Origin: Rhabditoides inermis
Lineage: Eukaryota > Nematoda > Chromadorea > Rhabditida > Rhabditidae
NCBI GenBank assembly: GCA_963966185.1
Contig: CAWZYM010000258.1
Location: forward strand, 635,001-699,000
Direction of reading: 5' to 3'
Length of the DNA stretch: 64,000 nucleotides
Shown in pieces: positions 37,282 to 52,097 of this stretch (within the stretch, counting starts at the first letter, position 1; every line of letters begins with the position of its first letter). The notes beneath the pieces are model-generated. The model made no database searches. It saw only the letters and a list, made by a program, of their open reading frames with translations, and was not told the origin of the DNA. Position numbers and translations under genes: made by a program.

Positions 37282-39345
37282 CTCTTGACTCCTTGACTCA
37301 TCTATGCTATGAAAGGGAACATAGACTGTGCCAGCTACTTTCTGTGAATTGTACGCATTGGCCTTCGGTTTGCTTCTCGCACTGACCGCTTTTTACTCGT
37401 CTTCGTATTCTCGCGTGTTCCAACATCGAAACAAGAATTGGGAATGTGACTTTTTTTTAAGTATTCAGAAAATCAGAATACAGAAAAGTTAGTTTGTAGT
37501 TTGCGATTTTTTTCCCAGTTCTTGTTTCGATGATTGTGACGTTTGGTTACGTTGGTTTGTTCTAAAACTGTATTTGTTAGCGCGTAGTTTTGACATGCGA
37601 ACGCAAATCGAACGCGCCACTTTTCCCGAAGCCGTTCACTTTAGATTGGATTCAAGGAAACTTCTGCTGAACTTCATAGATGTCTCTCCTACCTGTTTGT
37701 GACCTTTCAACAACAAGCCGCGGGTTCTCGGAACTCATAGAGATGTCCTTGATGAAATCATGAAAGTTGATTGATGCTACTGTAATCGATGACAGGGGAG
37801 CTGGGAACTCTGTGCCAAACTTTGGTTGTTTGATGGTCAATAATCGAAAAAAAGGGTGGCGACAAAAAACGACTCGTTCACTTCCATTGCAGTCGATTTT
37901 CGACTCTAAGTTCCAATGATTTGAAAAGGAACATAGACTGTGCCAGCCACTACTTTCTGTGAATTGTACGTGGAAGTTGCTAAGGGAATTTCGCAACAAC
38001 TGTCAGCACGTCAATCATATGTGACGTGTTATGCTATTTATCGTCTGCCTCATCATCAATAGATGTATTGTTCCCCTCAGTTTGTGTACTTCGTTTGTAT
38101 AAAACATGTGACAGGATACAAAATGAGTTTCGATTACGATCGATATCTTATCACAACTTCCACTTTCTCCGTTGTGAAATCACGTTTGAAAAACGGTCAG
38201 TTATCCCTGCTAACAACGGATTACTCATCACTATATACAATATGTAGTTGCTTAACGATGAGTGTGCGGAAAAGTTTTCGGCATTTTCACATATTGAGAA
38301 GTTTGACTTTTCTAGTAGTTTTCTATCCGTTTTTTTTTTGCAGAGTGACAGACAATGAACTTTTTTTTGAAAAGACGGAGGCTGAAAAATTTTGGACGCA
38401 GTATGAACACAAATTCGCAGTAGTAAAACCACAAATTCTCGATAAGATGAATGGGAAACACAACAAATAAGAATTGTATTCGTTTCGCGGAAAAGTGTTT
38501 TTTTACTCAAACGCAACATACCGTTTCTATGAAAAGAGTAATACTATGCGAAACAACTATTTTTATTCATGAAAAATACTGAATACTACAAAACCCATGG
38601 CTACATGTGATCTCAGAACGCTAGAAAAAAACTCACAAATTTTCTTTATTTATGTCGCCTCAGTAAGAGACGTACTTCTCTGTTCAGCAGCACCCTGCAC
38701 ACTCGAAAAGGATAAATAATGTCATATAATGCAAGTTCGCACATCATTGTGAGAAGGAAGAGACTTTGATGCGCCGTCACCAATGCGGCGGCGAGCGTGG
38801 GAGTCAGCAGCGCCGATTCTCGACGTGTTCACCATTACCAGCATGCGACGCCACGTGCCTTCCTCATGATCTGTACGCTAATGTAAGATCGTGTTACAAT
38901 CAGATGCCTCGAGCATTGTAAGATCAGTGTTCTTATTTCCATTTTTTATAACAAAACATGTATATAAATTATGTACTGAAACAATAAATATAATAATTTA
39001 ATCATATAAAAACAAGACTCTTGGGGAAACAAGCACGGCACCCCGCATTATGAGTACATATAAAACGGTCTTACACATTTCTCAAGCGGCGTATTCTTGT
39101 TGTCTAATTTATAATAGGTAGAAAAAGAACGAGAAAGAGGGGGGAGTGATTAGTATTCTACATAACACAGTTTCACCTTTCACCAAGTACGCAAAGGCAA
39201 TCGCACAGACAGAGACTACAGAGGGCGGTTATGCATCCCGAAAGAATCGATACAAGATGGGGGTGGAAGAAGAAAGGGAGCGGGGGCGACTGCTTGCAGT
39301 CTATCACAGACCCGGCGGGCGGCACTCGCCACTATCCACGGCTAG
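37282..39345. other. Intergenic region, convergent side of copb-2
   Basis: No gene recognised. A 45 bp block with AACATAGACTGTGCCAGC and TTTCTGTGAATTGTACG occurs at about 37318 and again near 37930, so part of this is a local duplication. Confidence 0.5.
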
Positions 39346-42300
39346 TCAATCCTCATCCTCCAGGTTCAGCTCGTCTATGTTCATGTCGTTGCCGTCGTCC
39401 GCGTCTCCAAAGTCGTCGTCGTCCGACCAGCGCACCGCGTCATTCACAACCTGCAAGCATGGCCATAACACCCTCCCTCCTCTCCCCTGCCACTCACCTC
39501 AGGCTGCCTGCCAACTCCCTCCACCACATCGGGCGCTCCTCCAGCCGCCGGCACCACATCCGGCCTCCGTCCATCCGACACCACATCGGGCGCCGATCCT
39601 CGCAGCGCCGGCGACTCGTCCTCCATCTGCTCCACCTGCTCCTCCACCTCTTCCACTTCGTCCTCGCTCTGCGGGGGCGTCGGCTGCCTGGCAGGGGGCG
39701 GGGCGGCAGCCACCGGGATCTCCACCTCCCTCTGCGCCACCGGCTCGGGCGACGGCTGCCTGGGCGGAACAGGGGCGGCAGCGGCAGCAGCAGGGGGAGC
39801 GGGCCGCTTGCTCACTCCCTTCAGCACCGCCTCTCCGTCGACGAAAGAGAGGGCGCCGCTCTGCTCGGCCTGCTGCATCTCCTCCACAATGTTCCTCTGC
39901 TGGTTGCTGGGCGCGCGCGCGGCCGCCGGCACAGACAGCTTCGTCAGCTCGCGGCTGAACGACTCTGCTTTCAGCGAGTCGGCGAACCCGGGGAAGAGGT
40001 TCTCGTAGCGCTGCGGGTCCGCCAGAGACTCGCCCAGCTTCTGAAACAAAACGTCAAGACCCAAAAACGTCAAGACGAAACACACACAAACACACTAAAT
40101 GAAAGTTGCTCTCTCACGTTATTCAAGACGCTACACCCTCTGCACACAACATCTCTCGTACATCGCCACACATACAACAGTGATTGTACATGATCTTCTC
40201 CCCCCCCTCTCTCTCTCTCTCTCCATCTCCCCATCCCCTCCACCCACCCTGCTGGTATGTGCTGAGTTCCTGCTGGCCTTGTCCTTCCACAGCGCCACCA
40301 CACGCGCCACCTCCGACGGGCAGTGCGTGCGCGCAAAGAACGCAGCCTCCGGCAGACGGTCAGTGCTGCAAAAAAAGGTGTTTACAAGCATCCCACACTC
40401 TGGATACCCACCTGATGAGCGTCTCGAGGCACTTGTCCACGTCGCCGAGCAGCAGGTTGGACAGGAAGTGCACATTGTGGTTGCCCTGCGAGCTAGAGTC
40501 AGACGCCAGCTGAAACCACAACAGTCATTCCTCCTCCTTCATGCTGCATGATTCGACTGGCGCTCTGGCCACCCACCTTGTTGAGGAGCGGCGCGCTGCC
40601 GGCACACGTGGCGAGGAGGAGCAGCCCGCCAAAGTCGCGCGCCCTGCCCAGACACTCGCCCGCCAACATCAGCTCACTCTTCAGCGTCGCCGCCTGCAAG
40701 GGGCACGATGAGTACATCTCTCTCTATCTCTCTCTCTCCCCACCTGAGAAAGCAGCTTCCACTTCTCCTCGCTCTCGCTGGCCGTGGCCAGCTCGTAGGC
40801 AGTCTTCAGATCGCCCAGCGACAGAGACAGCTCGAACCTACACGATAACACATAACAATACATGCATCAAACGATTGCATCTACCTCAAACAATAAAATA
40901 AATTAAAACTAGTTGGCTTCCAAAAGTTCTAACACAAAGAGAGATCGAGACGCGAGACCTGTGATCGGGATCGGTGGATACGGCGAGCGCCTGCTTCTTG
41001 AAGCCCTGCTTCTCGAGGAAGTGAGCGACACGCGTGCGCTGCTCCTTAGGAACCGTCGCCAGCACCTGCAACAGGGTGAAGGTGAATGAGATGATGGTTC
41101 CCCTCTCTCCCGTACCTGGTCGGCCGTGTCGAAGTCGCGTCGCATGACGGCCGTCTGGTACTCGAGCACCGACAGCAGCAGCTTGTAGCTCACCACCGAC
41201 AGGTCCTTGTCCACCGCGTAGATGCGAGACTCCTTCGCCATGTAGCCCAGCTGCAACACACGGCCCGTTTACAAACATGTTTCATACATTTTTCATAACG
41301 ATTAAAACCACTCCAGACCACTACACTACATACTAAAAAAAACCCATGCACCTACCAGATAGAGCGGCCTATCCATGTGCGCAATGGTGACGATCTCTCC
41401 GCCGACATAGTAGTTGAGACGGTTGAGGGACGTGGTGAACACAAAGCAGTCACCGATCCAGAACGCAGTCTTCACCACCTCCGACTGCTCGCCTGCAAAA
41501 CGCGAGGTGTGAGTGCAAGCATTTCCCTCCTTCCTTCCCTCCGTCCTCCTCTCCCACTCCCCACTCACCGACCACCTCGAACGCGTCCTCCACGCCGTCC
41601 TCGGTGAGCTCCTCGGCAGCCGCGTTGGCGACGGCGTCGGCGCTGTACTTGAGCACGTAGAAGCTGTCCTCTCCGGCGATGGCGACCATCTCTCCGTTGT
41701 CGCTCCAGTACACGTGCTTGGCGGCGATCTCGATGCGTCGCACGAGGGCGGCCGTCTCCCAGTCGTAGAAGCAGAGTGCGTTGGCCGAGCAGGCCGCCAG
41801 CAGCGGGCCGCCCTCGATGCCCTCCAGCACTCCGTCCGCGCGGATCGTCTTGTACTCCTACACACAACCAGACCAATAATAAGGATCGCATAGGCCTAGT
41901 TAAAACCAGAACCAGTCCTAGTCTTTACGCCATTTCTCTACTTTTTACCCAAAAAAATAGAAATGAGGGTACGAAATACGAATACGCCCACGAGAAAATT
42001 TATTTCCGTTTTCCGTGTTGCTCAATAATCACGTTTTCTTCTGTTCGGCTTTAAATCATGTTGTTGTTGTGTTGCGCTGTTGCGCAATGGTGCAATCTTT
42101 CGAAAGACACGGCCACTCGGCCGTGTCGGCGTCAATGCTGCTCTTATCTCTCTTGTTCTTTCGTCACCCACAGTCACTCTCCCTTCTTCCTTTCCTCGCC
42201 ATTCCGCGACTGACCTTGAAGTTCTTCTTGATCTTGATCGAGGTGGCCGACTCGCGCACCGCAAACATGTTCGGATCCGAGCCCCACACAAATTCCAGCG

Positions 42301-45300
42301 CCTGCAAGCCAATCGATCATATGCGCATAGTCGTTTCGCATCTCTCACCTGCCCGAAGTCCTTGTTGCGGAGGGCCATGGCCGTGTAGACAATGTACTCT
42401 CCGTCGCCGCATGCCACCACGAAGCGTCCGTTGCTCGAGTGCGCCAGCGTCTGCGGGTAGATCTCGCACGCGCCGAGGTCCTTCACAGACAGACCCAAGC
42501 GCTCGCCATCTGCAAAAACAGACGATTCACTACCACATCAAGAAAAATAAAACGTTCACATCCGCTCAAATACATGTCACATCCTCACCACGAATACGAG
42601 TCATCCTAATATATAGTGGGTCCCCCGTTTTCGCGGTAGGCGAATTATTTCTGGCCAAAGAAATGACGCAGACATTTCTCAGACAACTGGGAAATTATGT
42701 AAATGAATTCCATTTTTCGCTCCTTCGTATCCTTTTTCCAAATAAGTAGCTACTAGGAACGAAATTTCGAAAATTTCGATCATACGTTTGTTTGTATACC
42801 TATCAAGATCTCTCATATAAATTTTCGTGAAATTTCCTTCACGTCGAAGAGAGTTATTTCCGTTGTTTCGTTCCGTTGAGAGTTATAAATTTTGTTTTAT
42901 TCTATACGTTTCGCCTTGAAAAACGCGTCATTTCTGAATGAAATGAGCGCGACCGATCGCGTTGCGGCGCGTAACGGAAAAATGAGTAAGAAACGCACTA
43001 GACAATGTATATTTGCATATGTCTGTATCTGATTCCGTGGCTCGTCTCGTATTCCGTTTTTTACGACTTGCCTACCGTAAAAACGGGGGAACCACTATAT
43101 ACAAAACGCAATGTCCGTCTGTCTGTAAGTGACGCTGATGCGGCGCTATCTAAATACCCCAGGTCGAAGCTAGCATGTGAGCCGCGCCGGGTTTGCACTA
43201 TTTTTAAGCCCCGCCCACTACAACCAGGAGGAGGAGCGCCGTAGGCGCGACTCCGACTGGTATCATACTAATAGTCTCCAAACATCACAATTCCCCGATT
43301 CTTGCTCTGCTCACCCTGGACGGCCTCGGCGGCTGCGGCGTCGAGTGTTTTGAGGTTGGCCTGCTGGATCTCCGAGTGCTTTGCCCAGAGGATCTTGCCG
43401 CTGCCGTCCATGGACACGGCCGGCTCCTCGCGGCCCAGCTTCAGCGTCACCGAGCCCTCGTCGTACCCGATCGCCACCGTGTTCGAGCCGCGCTGCGCCT
43501 GGATGCACCACACACGCTCCAGACCATAGTTCAGCGTCGTCTCTAGCCTGAAAGCAAAACAAATGTCATAGGTAGACGGCTCGAGGGTTTTCTCGAGGGT
43601 TCGAGGGTCGTCTCGAGTAAAATCTCGACCCTCGTTTCCGGGTTATTCTCGACAATCAAACTTTGGGTCGCCGCGACCCTCGAACCCTCGTCTCGACCCT
43701 CGAACTGTGAAGCCCCGCCCACTTTTCAAACTGTTCGTAGTGAGTGAAAAGCGATATCAGATCTGATATAAGTGTGATTTGACATGATGCCTAGACCACA
43801 CTAAACTCCAAAAATTGTAGAGCATTGAGCCCAACAAGGGACATGCTCAAAAGTCGACACCTTGGAGGTGTTTTAGCGCTCGGTTGCGTCACGAAGATGC
43901 AATCACCTCAGAACTTAACCGCTGGAAGCGACAAATGTGCGCTGGGTTTACGGTCAAAATAGAGAGACTGAGCAGTAGTACGAGGGTCGACTCGAGGGTC
44001 GACTCGATGGTCGAGATTGAGAGTGGCCTCGTCTCGACCATCGAACCCTCGTCTCGACCCTCGCACCCCTGAGACGACCATCGAGCCATCTGTTTTTTTT
44101 TTTGTTTTATCAGCCTGATTCCGACATGTACATACAATGGTAGCATGATGGGTTATCTGGAAGCACACACAATCCTACAGTGGGGTATTGGGGCTCCTTG
44201 GCTGGAACAGTGCGGCGCGAGTCCTGACTGTTCATGGTAGATGGGCGTGAACATCGCGAAGTGACCAGTTCCGGATGCGAGGCGTGGTAGAAGATCTTGA
44301 AAGACTGCCGCCGCCGATGGTAGGGCTCTCAGAGGGTGAGAGTGGGTTCACGCGCCCCACCGGGAGGTAGTGGAATTCGGTAGAACAATTGCCCGCGAGG
44401 GGAATCGAACCAGCGACCGTTCACTTAGCAAGCTGTGACGCTATCCACTTGGCCAACCCGGCCTGTACGAGCCATCTACCAGAGACATACACAACTACCG
44501 GTAATGTATTCTCGCCACAACGACGATTTGAAAAAAAAGTGCTGACCGGTAGGTGCTCGCGTGCCAGAGACGGACGGTCGAGTCTTCGCTGCCCGTTATG
44601 ATGAGCGGCAGCTCGGGGTGGAAGCACACCGACGACACGTTTTGCGCGTGTCCGTCAAGGGTCTGAAAGAAAACGATTCGAAGGCGAATCTTCAAATCAA
44701 TAAGATTGTGGCAAGGCGAAGAAGAAGAAAAGACAAAACAATGAAGACGCACCTGGACGCAAGTCTTGTTCTGGTAGTCCCAGATCTTGACGAGGTGGTC
44801 ATCTGCTCCCGAGATGAGGTACGGCTTGTCGCCGCCATGGTAGTAGTCGACACAGTTGACCTGCACAAAACCGTGTCGTTAACAAATGCAATGCACTAAA
44901 TCAATATCGAAGTACTCACTCCCTTCTCGTGTCCCTCGAGGGTGAAGTTGGGCTGCTGGCTGCCAAACTGCCACACCTTGACCGTCTTGTCGAGCGACGC
45001 GGTGGCAAACGTGTTGTTGTCCTTGGGGTTGATCGCCACCTGCATCACATAGTGCGTGTGGCCTGAAAACGGGAATTGGAATAGATTATTGATGTGACTC
45101 GCTCACGCACCTTCGAAGCACTGCTTCATCTGCCACTTGTTGTCCCAGTCCCACAGCTTGACCATCATGTCGTCGCTGCTTGTGATGAGGAACGGCTGCG
45201 TGGGGTGCACCACAATCGATCTGCAATCAATCGATAAAATTCAAAACTAAAAAACGGTGCAATTGTGCAATGATCTACAATCTACGTTTCATATTGAAAG

Positions 45301-45834
45301 TGCATTTGCAGTTTGCGTACTGTAGTAGCTTGCAACTTGCTATAACTGCGTAATAACGACAAGTAACCATGAAAAATAAAATGATTCAAGAACGACTTGG
45401 GTTACCTGAGGTAGTCGGAGTGGGCCTCGAACTGGTGAACGCGCTCGAGGGTGTTGTAGTTGAAGACACGGATATGCATGTCATCCGAGCCAGTGATCAC
45501 CCACGATTTGCGAGCAACGAACTTGGCGGCGCGCACAGGCAGGTCGCACACCTACTCAGATAAAGCCTATTGATATAAACAATGTATGACTCACTTCGAA
45601 CGACTTGACGAGCTGCTGGGTCTCGTAGTTCCAGATGTGGACATTACCATTGTAGAGCGCAGCGAGTAGCCACGGCTCGGTCGGATGGATGTCGACACAC
45701 CTGATTTGATAGTCAGAAAATATTATAACAATTATTTAACTTGTTTGAAGAAAAAATATTTGCAGATAATGAACTCACTTGACGCGGTCTGACCGGGCCA
45801 GCAACTTTCTCTTCACATCCAGCCTGAGCGGCAT
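39346..45834 (-). CDS. copb-2: Coatomer subunit beta-prime (COPB2), 20 exons
   Basis: Beta-prime-COP, a scaffold subunit of the COPI coat on Golgi-to-ER vesicles. Exons run 45834-45779, 45700-45595, 45551-45406 and on to 39450-39346, all in phase, 1002 residues (human about 906). The N-terminus [19 protein letters not shown] begins the first WD40 propeller (repeats such as [20 protein letters not shown] and [20 protein letters not shown]), followed by a second propeller and an alpha-solenoid ([20 protein letters not shown]). The C-terminal 200 residues are low complexity: Pro/Ala-rich, three PDVV units, a Glu-rich run, then an acidic end ([19 protein letters not shown]). WD residues and the Met start fit the family exactly. 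Introns hold a MITE and a minisatellite. It is divergent from let-70 across 760 bp. Confidence 0.96.
42612..43099. mobile_element. MITE with TATAGTGG termini in a copb-2 intron
   Basis: Terminal inverted repeats TATAGTGGGTCCCCCGTTTT and TATAGTGGTTCCCCCGTTTT both run on to a GGTAGGC block; TA at each tip. 488 bp, no coding frame. Internal blocks match 13556-13700. Confidence 0.8.
43577..44092. repeat. Palindromic minisatellite clusters (TCGAGGGT/ACCCTCGA units)
   Basis: Two clusters (about 43577-43705 and 43978-44092) of GAGGGTCGTCTCGA-type units in both orientations, so the region can fold on itself. They lie in a large copb-2 intron, about 270 bp apart. Confidence 0.8.
44393..44464 (-). repeat. 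tRNA-like SINE head in a copb-2 intron
   Basis: Minus strand has TTGGCCAAGTGGATAGCG (A box) and GCTGGTTCGATTCCCC (B box). Acceptor and T stems do not pair well, so a tRNA-derived SINE is favoured over a tRNA gene. Confidence 0.5.
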
Positions 45835-46596
45835 CGCAGGCTGAACATCGAACATGTTAGTGGACAATCAGAACGATGAAGCATTACGCGTTTTAACAAA
45901 ATGAAACGTGGATGAATCGATAGAACAGGATATCATAGATACATGGCCGCAAACGGGGGATCGAGATGAGAGCAGAGCGAGCGATGGTGCCACGTCACCA
46001 TCGCAATTTCGATCAATTCAACACATTTTCGAGAAATACAACTTGTTGGATGAAACAAATTAAATGAATTGTACTAATGAAATTCAATCATACTAATATA
46101 AAAAAATATTTATTTCATTGTTCCTGAACATCTAACATATGCCAACTCACAACTAAGTACGCGTCAAAACGCGGCTTACAGCGGACTTCCCGCGTTTCGA
46201 GATGCTCTCTCTACTTTGAAACACGACAATGAACAAACTTCGTTATTGATTGAAAAAGATACACAAACGAAAAAGTCAAACAAACAACAAAACATTAGAA
46301 ACAAGATATACTGATTTTGTATTAAAATACTACAAAATAGTCAAGAAGATTTCAAATTCCCGCGAGACGACCGTAAGCATCGTTCTAGGACATAATGCAT
46401 TATTGGCGGAAATTTCCACCCGCCCCGCCCATCGGTCTGCTGGACCCGTTCACTTGTGATGACTGTCCAACGTTTCCTGCGATTTTTGTCGGTTTCTCGT
46501 CGAGGTTTTGTACTTATTCGAACAAATCAAGCTCATCTTGTTTCTTTTCAGTCGGGTCATCCGTTTAGGAGCGCCTGTTCGTCAAACAACACAAAC
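45835..46596. promoter_or_regulatory. Divergent promoter region of copb-2 and let-70
   Basis: The 762 bp between the two start codons must hold both promoters. A TTTCTTTTCAG acceptor ends at 46551, 45 bp before the let-70 ATG, and has no upstream donor or coding exon that I can see, so it is a likely spliced-leader site. Confidence 0.5.
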
Positions 46597-47343
<747 letters not shown>

Positions 47344-48604
47344 CGGTCCGGCCTCTTTCAAATCTCACAAAACTTGTATTATATTCCGTTTTAATGTATT
47401 TCTGTGTTTGAAAAGCATGCTTTTTGTCACCATGTCCTGTCCCGGAAAATTAAATTATGGAAGAGTTTTGTGGAGATTAAATGTTTGTCTTAAAAGTGTT
47501 TGATATGATCTTACTGTACTAAGGTTGGGCTTTTGGTTATTGAATTTTTGACGTAGGGGTTTAGTGGCGAGAGGCGCTCTGAGAGCTTCCGGAAGTTGTT
47601 CGAGATCACAATTCACACCAGCTAGTAATCACATTCATTATGAAAGATCGAAAGAGTAATTGCGTAGTATTATATAGAAAATCCCCTCATTTTCGCGGTA
47701 CGGGAGTTTTCTCGGTCGATCCAGACACAAACCAGACAAAGAGAAAAATGACGGCGAAAGGGGCACTTGTTTGAAATGTTTGAAAAGATCTTCTCGTGAA
47801 AAAATTACCCTGGTTATCAATATATCTTTTGTATGCAAATTTTTCAACTTTGTACGAGACGGCATTTCAACGTGCTCCGCAGCAAAAATGATTAACACAA
47901 CTGATTAGATGAGATGGCTCTTAGCAGGAGATGGAACCCTATTTTTGTTCAACCTGAGCGAAAGGCCTGGGACATTTTTCTTGTAAGCATCGGAGTATTC
48001 CCGGTGTTCTGAAATCTCTTACATAATATAAAATGTATTTTCTTTATTTTATAGTCTGAATACGTTTTTTTTATTACTAGTTTATTGATCTCTCGCTCTC
48101 ACACAGAACCTCGCCAAGGTCTGCGTGACAGACAAGCAAGAAGATTTATGTTTAAGTTCCGCAGAAATTTGTACAAATTAAAAAAAATCACATGTCCTAA
48201 AGCAGCTATTAAGTTCCCAAAAATTGTAAAATAATACAAAATAAATGTCGAAAAATAGCGAAAAAAATGCAGAAAAATGTCCAAGAAAATGGCAAAAAAT
48301 ATTGTAAATTTTTACATTCTTTGCGCGCCCCATTGCCAAAATGTCGAAAAATACGAAAAAATGTGTTTTCGGGAATTTTACCATTTTTTGAACATAATAG
48401 CTGCTTTTATCTTCAGTCATAAATGAAGATAAACGAAGATATAAACACATTTTTTCCCGTTTGTCATGACGTTTTCTTATGCAGTCCGCGCACTACGACG
48501 ATGTAACAACTCATGTGCGATAAATACAGATCAGCTGATTTGATTTAGATTAATCTTTAATTTATTTTTATTTATTCAAATCTGTTTCATTATCAAAGGA
48601 GACG
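47344..48604. other. Intergenic region with an inverted repeat and a MITE end
   Basis: A MITE-like left end (TATATAGAAAATCCCCTC then TTTTCGCGGTACGG) begins near 47674 with no partner end found. At about 48199-48230 and 48370-48408 an AAAGCAGCTATTA-type arm and its complement enclose A-rich GTCGAAAAAT units, probably another MITE. No gene seen. Confidence 0.5.
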
Positions 48605-50805
48605 ATGAGCGTTGCTTTTGTCCCATTGAATACATTTATCGACGCTGCATTTTGGAATGAAATCAATAAACGCAAGCTGAACGACTGGCGGCTGGACGAG
48701 TCGCCTCGCGATATCATGGGATTCCTCTCCATTTGTCAGTTTTCATTGGTTCTCTACTCCAGTTACATGTCTGATGTAGATGACGCGGAGGGGACGGATA
48801 GTCGGTTGTCGCTGAGTCATGAGAGCTTCCTGGGCGACGAGTCCGACGCGAGTAGCGTGGCGGTGCGCGGACGGGTGCTGCTCACCAACACGCTCGAGAC
48901 GTTCCAGAAGCTCGACCGCAAGCTGCTCATTCAGTGCGAGGCGCAGAGAGTGAGTTGTTCTTATTGTTCCATGGTTGTTTTCGAACTCGTCGCGGTCACA
49001 TCAACATATACTCCTTGCAGCTGTGGTCGGCGATCGTATCGGAGGAGTGGCTCAGCGATCCGTCTGTGCTCAACACGTTCCTCTTCACCGTCTTCGCGGT
49101 GAGATTTAACTCAACCTTTTTTTACTTGATATTGCGAGTCTTTGTCGATGTGTCGATCTAATAAGGCAATGTAATGATTTCAGTTTGAGTGGTTGAGTCG
49201 ATTTCCGTGTTTTCTATCCTTGATAAGGCACAACTCATAACGTAGATCAAAGATATTGGCTTGGTTATATCAAGTTTCATCTGAAAGATGCAATATTATG
49301 ATTATATGACTTAAAAGTGTCATTGCAGGACCTGAAGAAGTTCCACTACTACTTCTGGAACTGCGTACCTGCGCTGTGCGCGCCGGCCGCGTTGCGAGTC
49401 GTCGACGCGGCCGTCGCCATCGGAGGCGAGGTGAGAGAGAGAGAGAAGGCGATGTCATGCTCATTAAACTTCCTACTCTCGGCATTGTATTCTATGTCTC
49501 TTCGCTCGCAGCGTATCACATTGTTCTTATTGCATGCAGGAGTCGTCGTCTCTGCTGGCGCTTTACAAGCAGTGCGGGCAGTCGGTGTTCCTCGTCGACG
49601 GCAGCGGCGCGGCGCACCCGCTCAGCAAGCTGCGCAAGATGCACAGCGTGTCCGACGTGCGGGTGGGTCGTTGTTTTCCTCTAAAGCGGTCAGTCTGTGC
49701 GAATACGTATCAGAAGCCATCCGAAGTGATTTGAAGTCGTTTAAAGACACAGTGGCGCTTAGTTTTTGACTTTGTTTCATTGCTTGACCCATGGAAACAC
49801 CAAACAATCAAAGAAAACGCGAAAGAACGGTGTTGCCGCGTTACCTACACGCTTACCAACATGTGCACGTGCGAAGCTTGGTAAGGTGAATTCGAACTTC
49901 GCGCCAAAATGCTTATCGGAAAGTTGAGCTGTGTGCACATCTCGTCGATATGAGTTCGACAGCACATGTCGTTGTAGTGTTGTGGTAACGCTCACGGTTT
50001 ACGGACCATGCCATGCCGGTTCGATTCCCGTTACGTGCAATCAGTTTTGCCAAGCTCGAGAGTGAATTTCGATAAACCTTGGTAATTCTAAACGCCCCTG
50101 TGCCTTTAAAGAGACTGACCGCCACTTAAAATTCGTAAAGTTATCCTTCGCGTTGTGGTTCTCACTGCGCTACTTTTTCCACATCCCACTGTGTGTTGTT
50201 GGTTGTTGTTGTTATGGTACTTGGTGCCGTGTCGTTGTGTAGCCCCGTGCGTTGCAGGTAGTGCTGGCGGATCCGTCGACTGCGCCCGCTCACCTCGGCT
50301 GGCCGTGGCGCAACGTGCTCGCCGCGCTGGCCCGCTTCCGCCCCGACTGGGTCAAGCAGGGAGTGCGACTCGTGTCCCTAAGGGCTGGTGAGCGCTCAGC
50401 ATGGCTATATTCAGTTCAGTTCAAAATTTATCCGGTAGCGAGCAATGTGAACATAACTCAACACACTCAACACGAAATCTGTGCCAAGATGAACTTCGAC
50501 TAGACACACACTATGTTGGGAAAAAGAGAAAGTAATGTGATTGTAATCTTTTTAGTTTGAACTGTGCGTGGTATCCATAGTTATAGTTCTATTGTAAAAT
50601 CAAATTTTGACTTCCAGGTCAGCGCAGCTACGGGGTGACTGTGGCGGGCGAGCCTTGGACGTCCGATGAGCCGCCGCCGGTAGTGGGATGGGAGAGGGAC
50701 GCGGCCGACCGGCTCAAGCCGAGCAGCGTCGACATGCGCGCCCAGTTCGACCCCAAGAAGTGAGGGGGCGGTGGTGGTGTAGACAAACGCTATGTTGAGA
50801 GAAAT

Positions 50806-50860
<55 letters not shown>

Positions 50861-52058
50861 ACTTATGTACATGTCCTCGATTTCAGGTTGATGGAGCAGA
50901 GCGTGGGTCTCAACCTGTCGCTGATCAAGTGGCGCCTTGTGCCCGAGCTGCGATTGGAGCGCATGGCCAACCTCAAGGTCGGTGACTTTTCCTGTTCTCG
51001 TCTCACGCTCAGTGACTTTGTAATCGAGTGGGATGAGGATAGAACGCTCATCGAACATTTTCAGTGAGAACTGAAATTCGTAAAAATATTTCGTCCAGTC
51101 GTACTTTCTTAACTTTTGTGTTTGTGTTCATGTAACACGACAATGAAACATATGAAAAATGTCAAAAAGAGTTAAACGTCGATAGAATCGATCCAGAGGC
51201 TATTTTTTCGACGCCGGTTCGTCTGACGGTCTGACTGTCTGTGTCTGTCTGCGGGTCATCACTGTACCACCGTAAACCATTGTAAATACCATATGCACGA
51301 CGATTCCGAATAAAGGCGAGGTCAGACTCGATAATGTATCAAAAAGCGCTGTATGATACAATAAGGCCCTTTTCTGAGTGAGGATTTTTCTGAGGATGGG
51401 GGCGCGTTCCGAGATATTTCTGGAGATCTTTGTGAGGGTGTTTTGCCAGAGCGAAAGTTGTAGTCTGACCTGTCCTTGAATGGTTGGATGTGATTCGAGT
51501 GTCGCAGAGTGCGCATTGAGGTGTTGATGCTGGGCGCGGGCACGCTGGGCTGCAACCTGGCGAGGGCGCTTATGGGCTGGGGCGTCACGCGGTTCACCTT
51601 CGTCGACAACAGCAACGTCAGCTACAGCAACCCCGTCCGGTCAGTCAGCGAACAGGTGCTCGAGAACGGAGCTTGAAGCCGCTCAAAGTGTTTTGGTCCC
51701 ACTCTAAGAGAGCAGGTCGAGTTATTCTCCTTGAGTCAACTTTATTCAAAAGGAGTCGAAGTAGGTCAACTTGTACTTTTAACGTGATCCTAACGGATCG
51801 AAGCAGGTAATATTCTTCTTCTACTGTAGTCCCAAGCCTAAAGGATCGATCGGAGAGGAGATGGTCAAATGATTCTCCTACCGCAATACTTCATTATTAT
51901 ATAGCAAATTGTCAACTGAAAGAGATTTAATCAGGTAAAGTCGTTCTCATATTGCGACACTAATCATATTCATAAATTATTTGCAGGCAGTCGCTGAGCG
52001 AGTTTGAGGACGCGCGCGAGTCGCGGGGCAAGGCCGACGTGGCGGCGGCAGCGCTCAC

Positions 52059-52097
<39 letters not shown>

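Noticed and set aside
39231..40193. 320-codon plus-strand frame, His/Arg/Leu-rich
   Set aside because: Shadow of the GC-rich copb-2 exon 19 on the other strand; no family resemblance.
44393..44464. tRNA gene in a copb-2 intron
   Set aside because: T and acceptor stems mismatch; a SINE head fits better.
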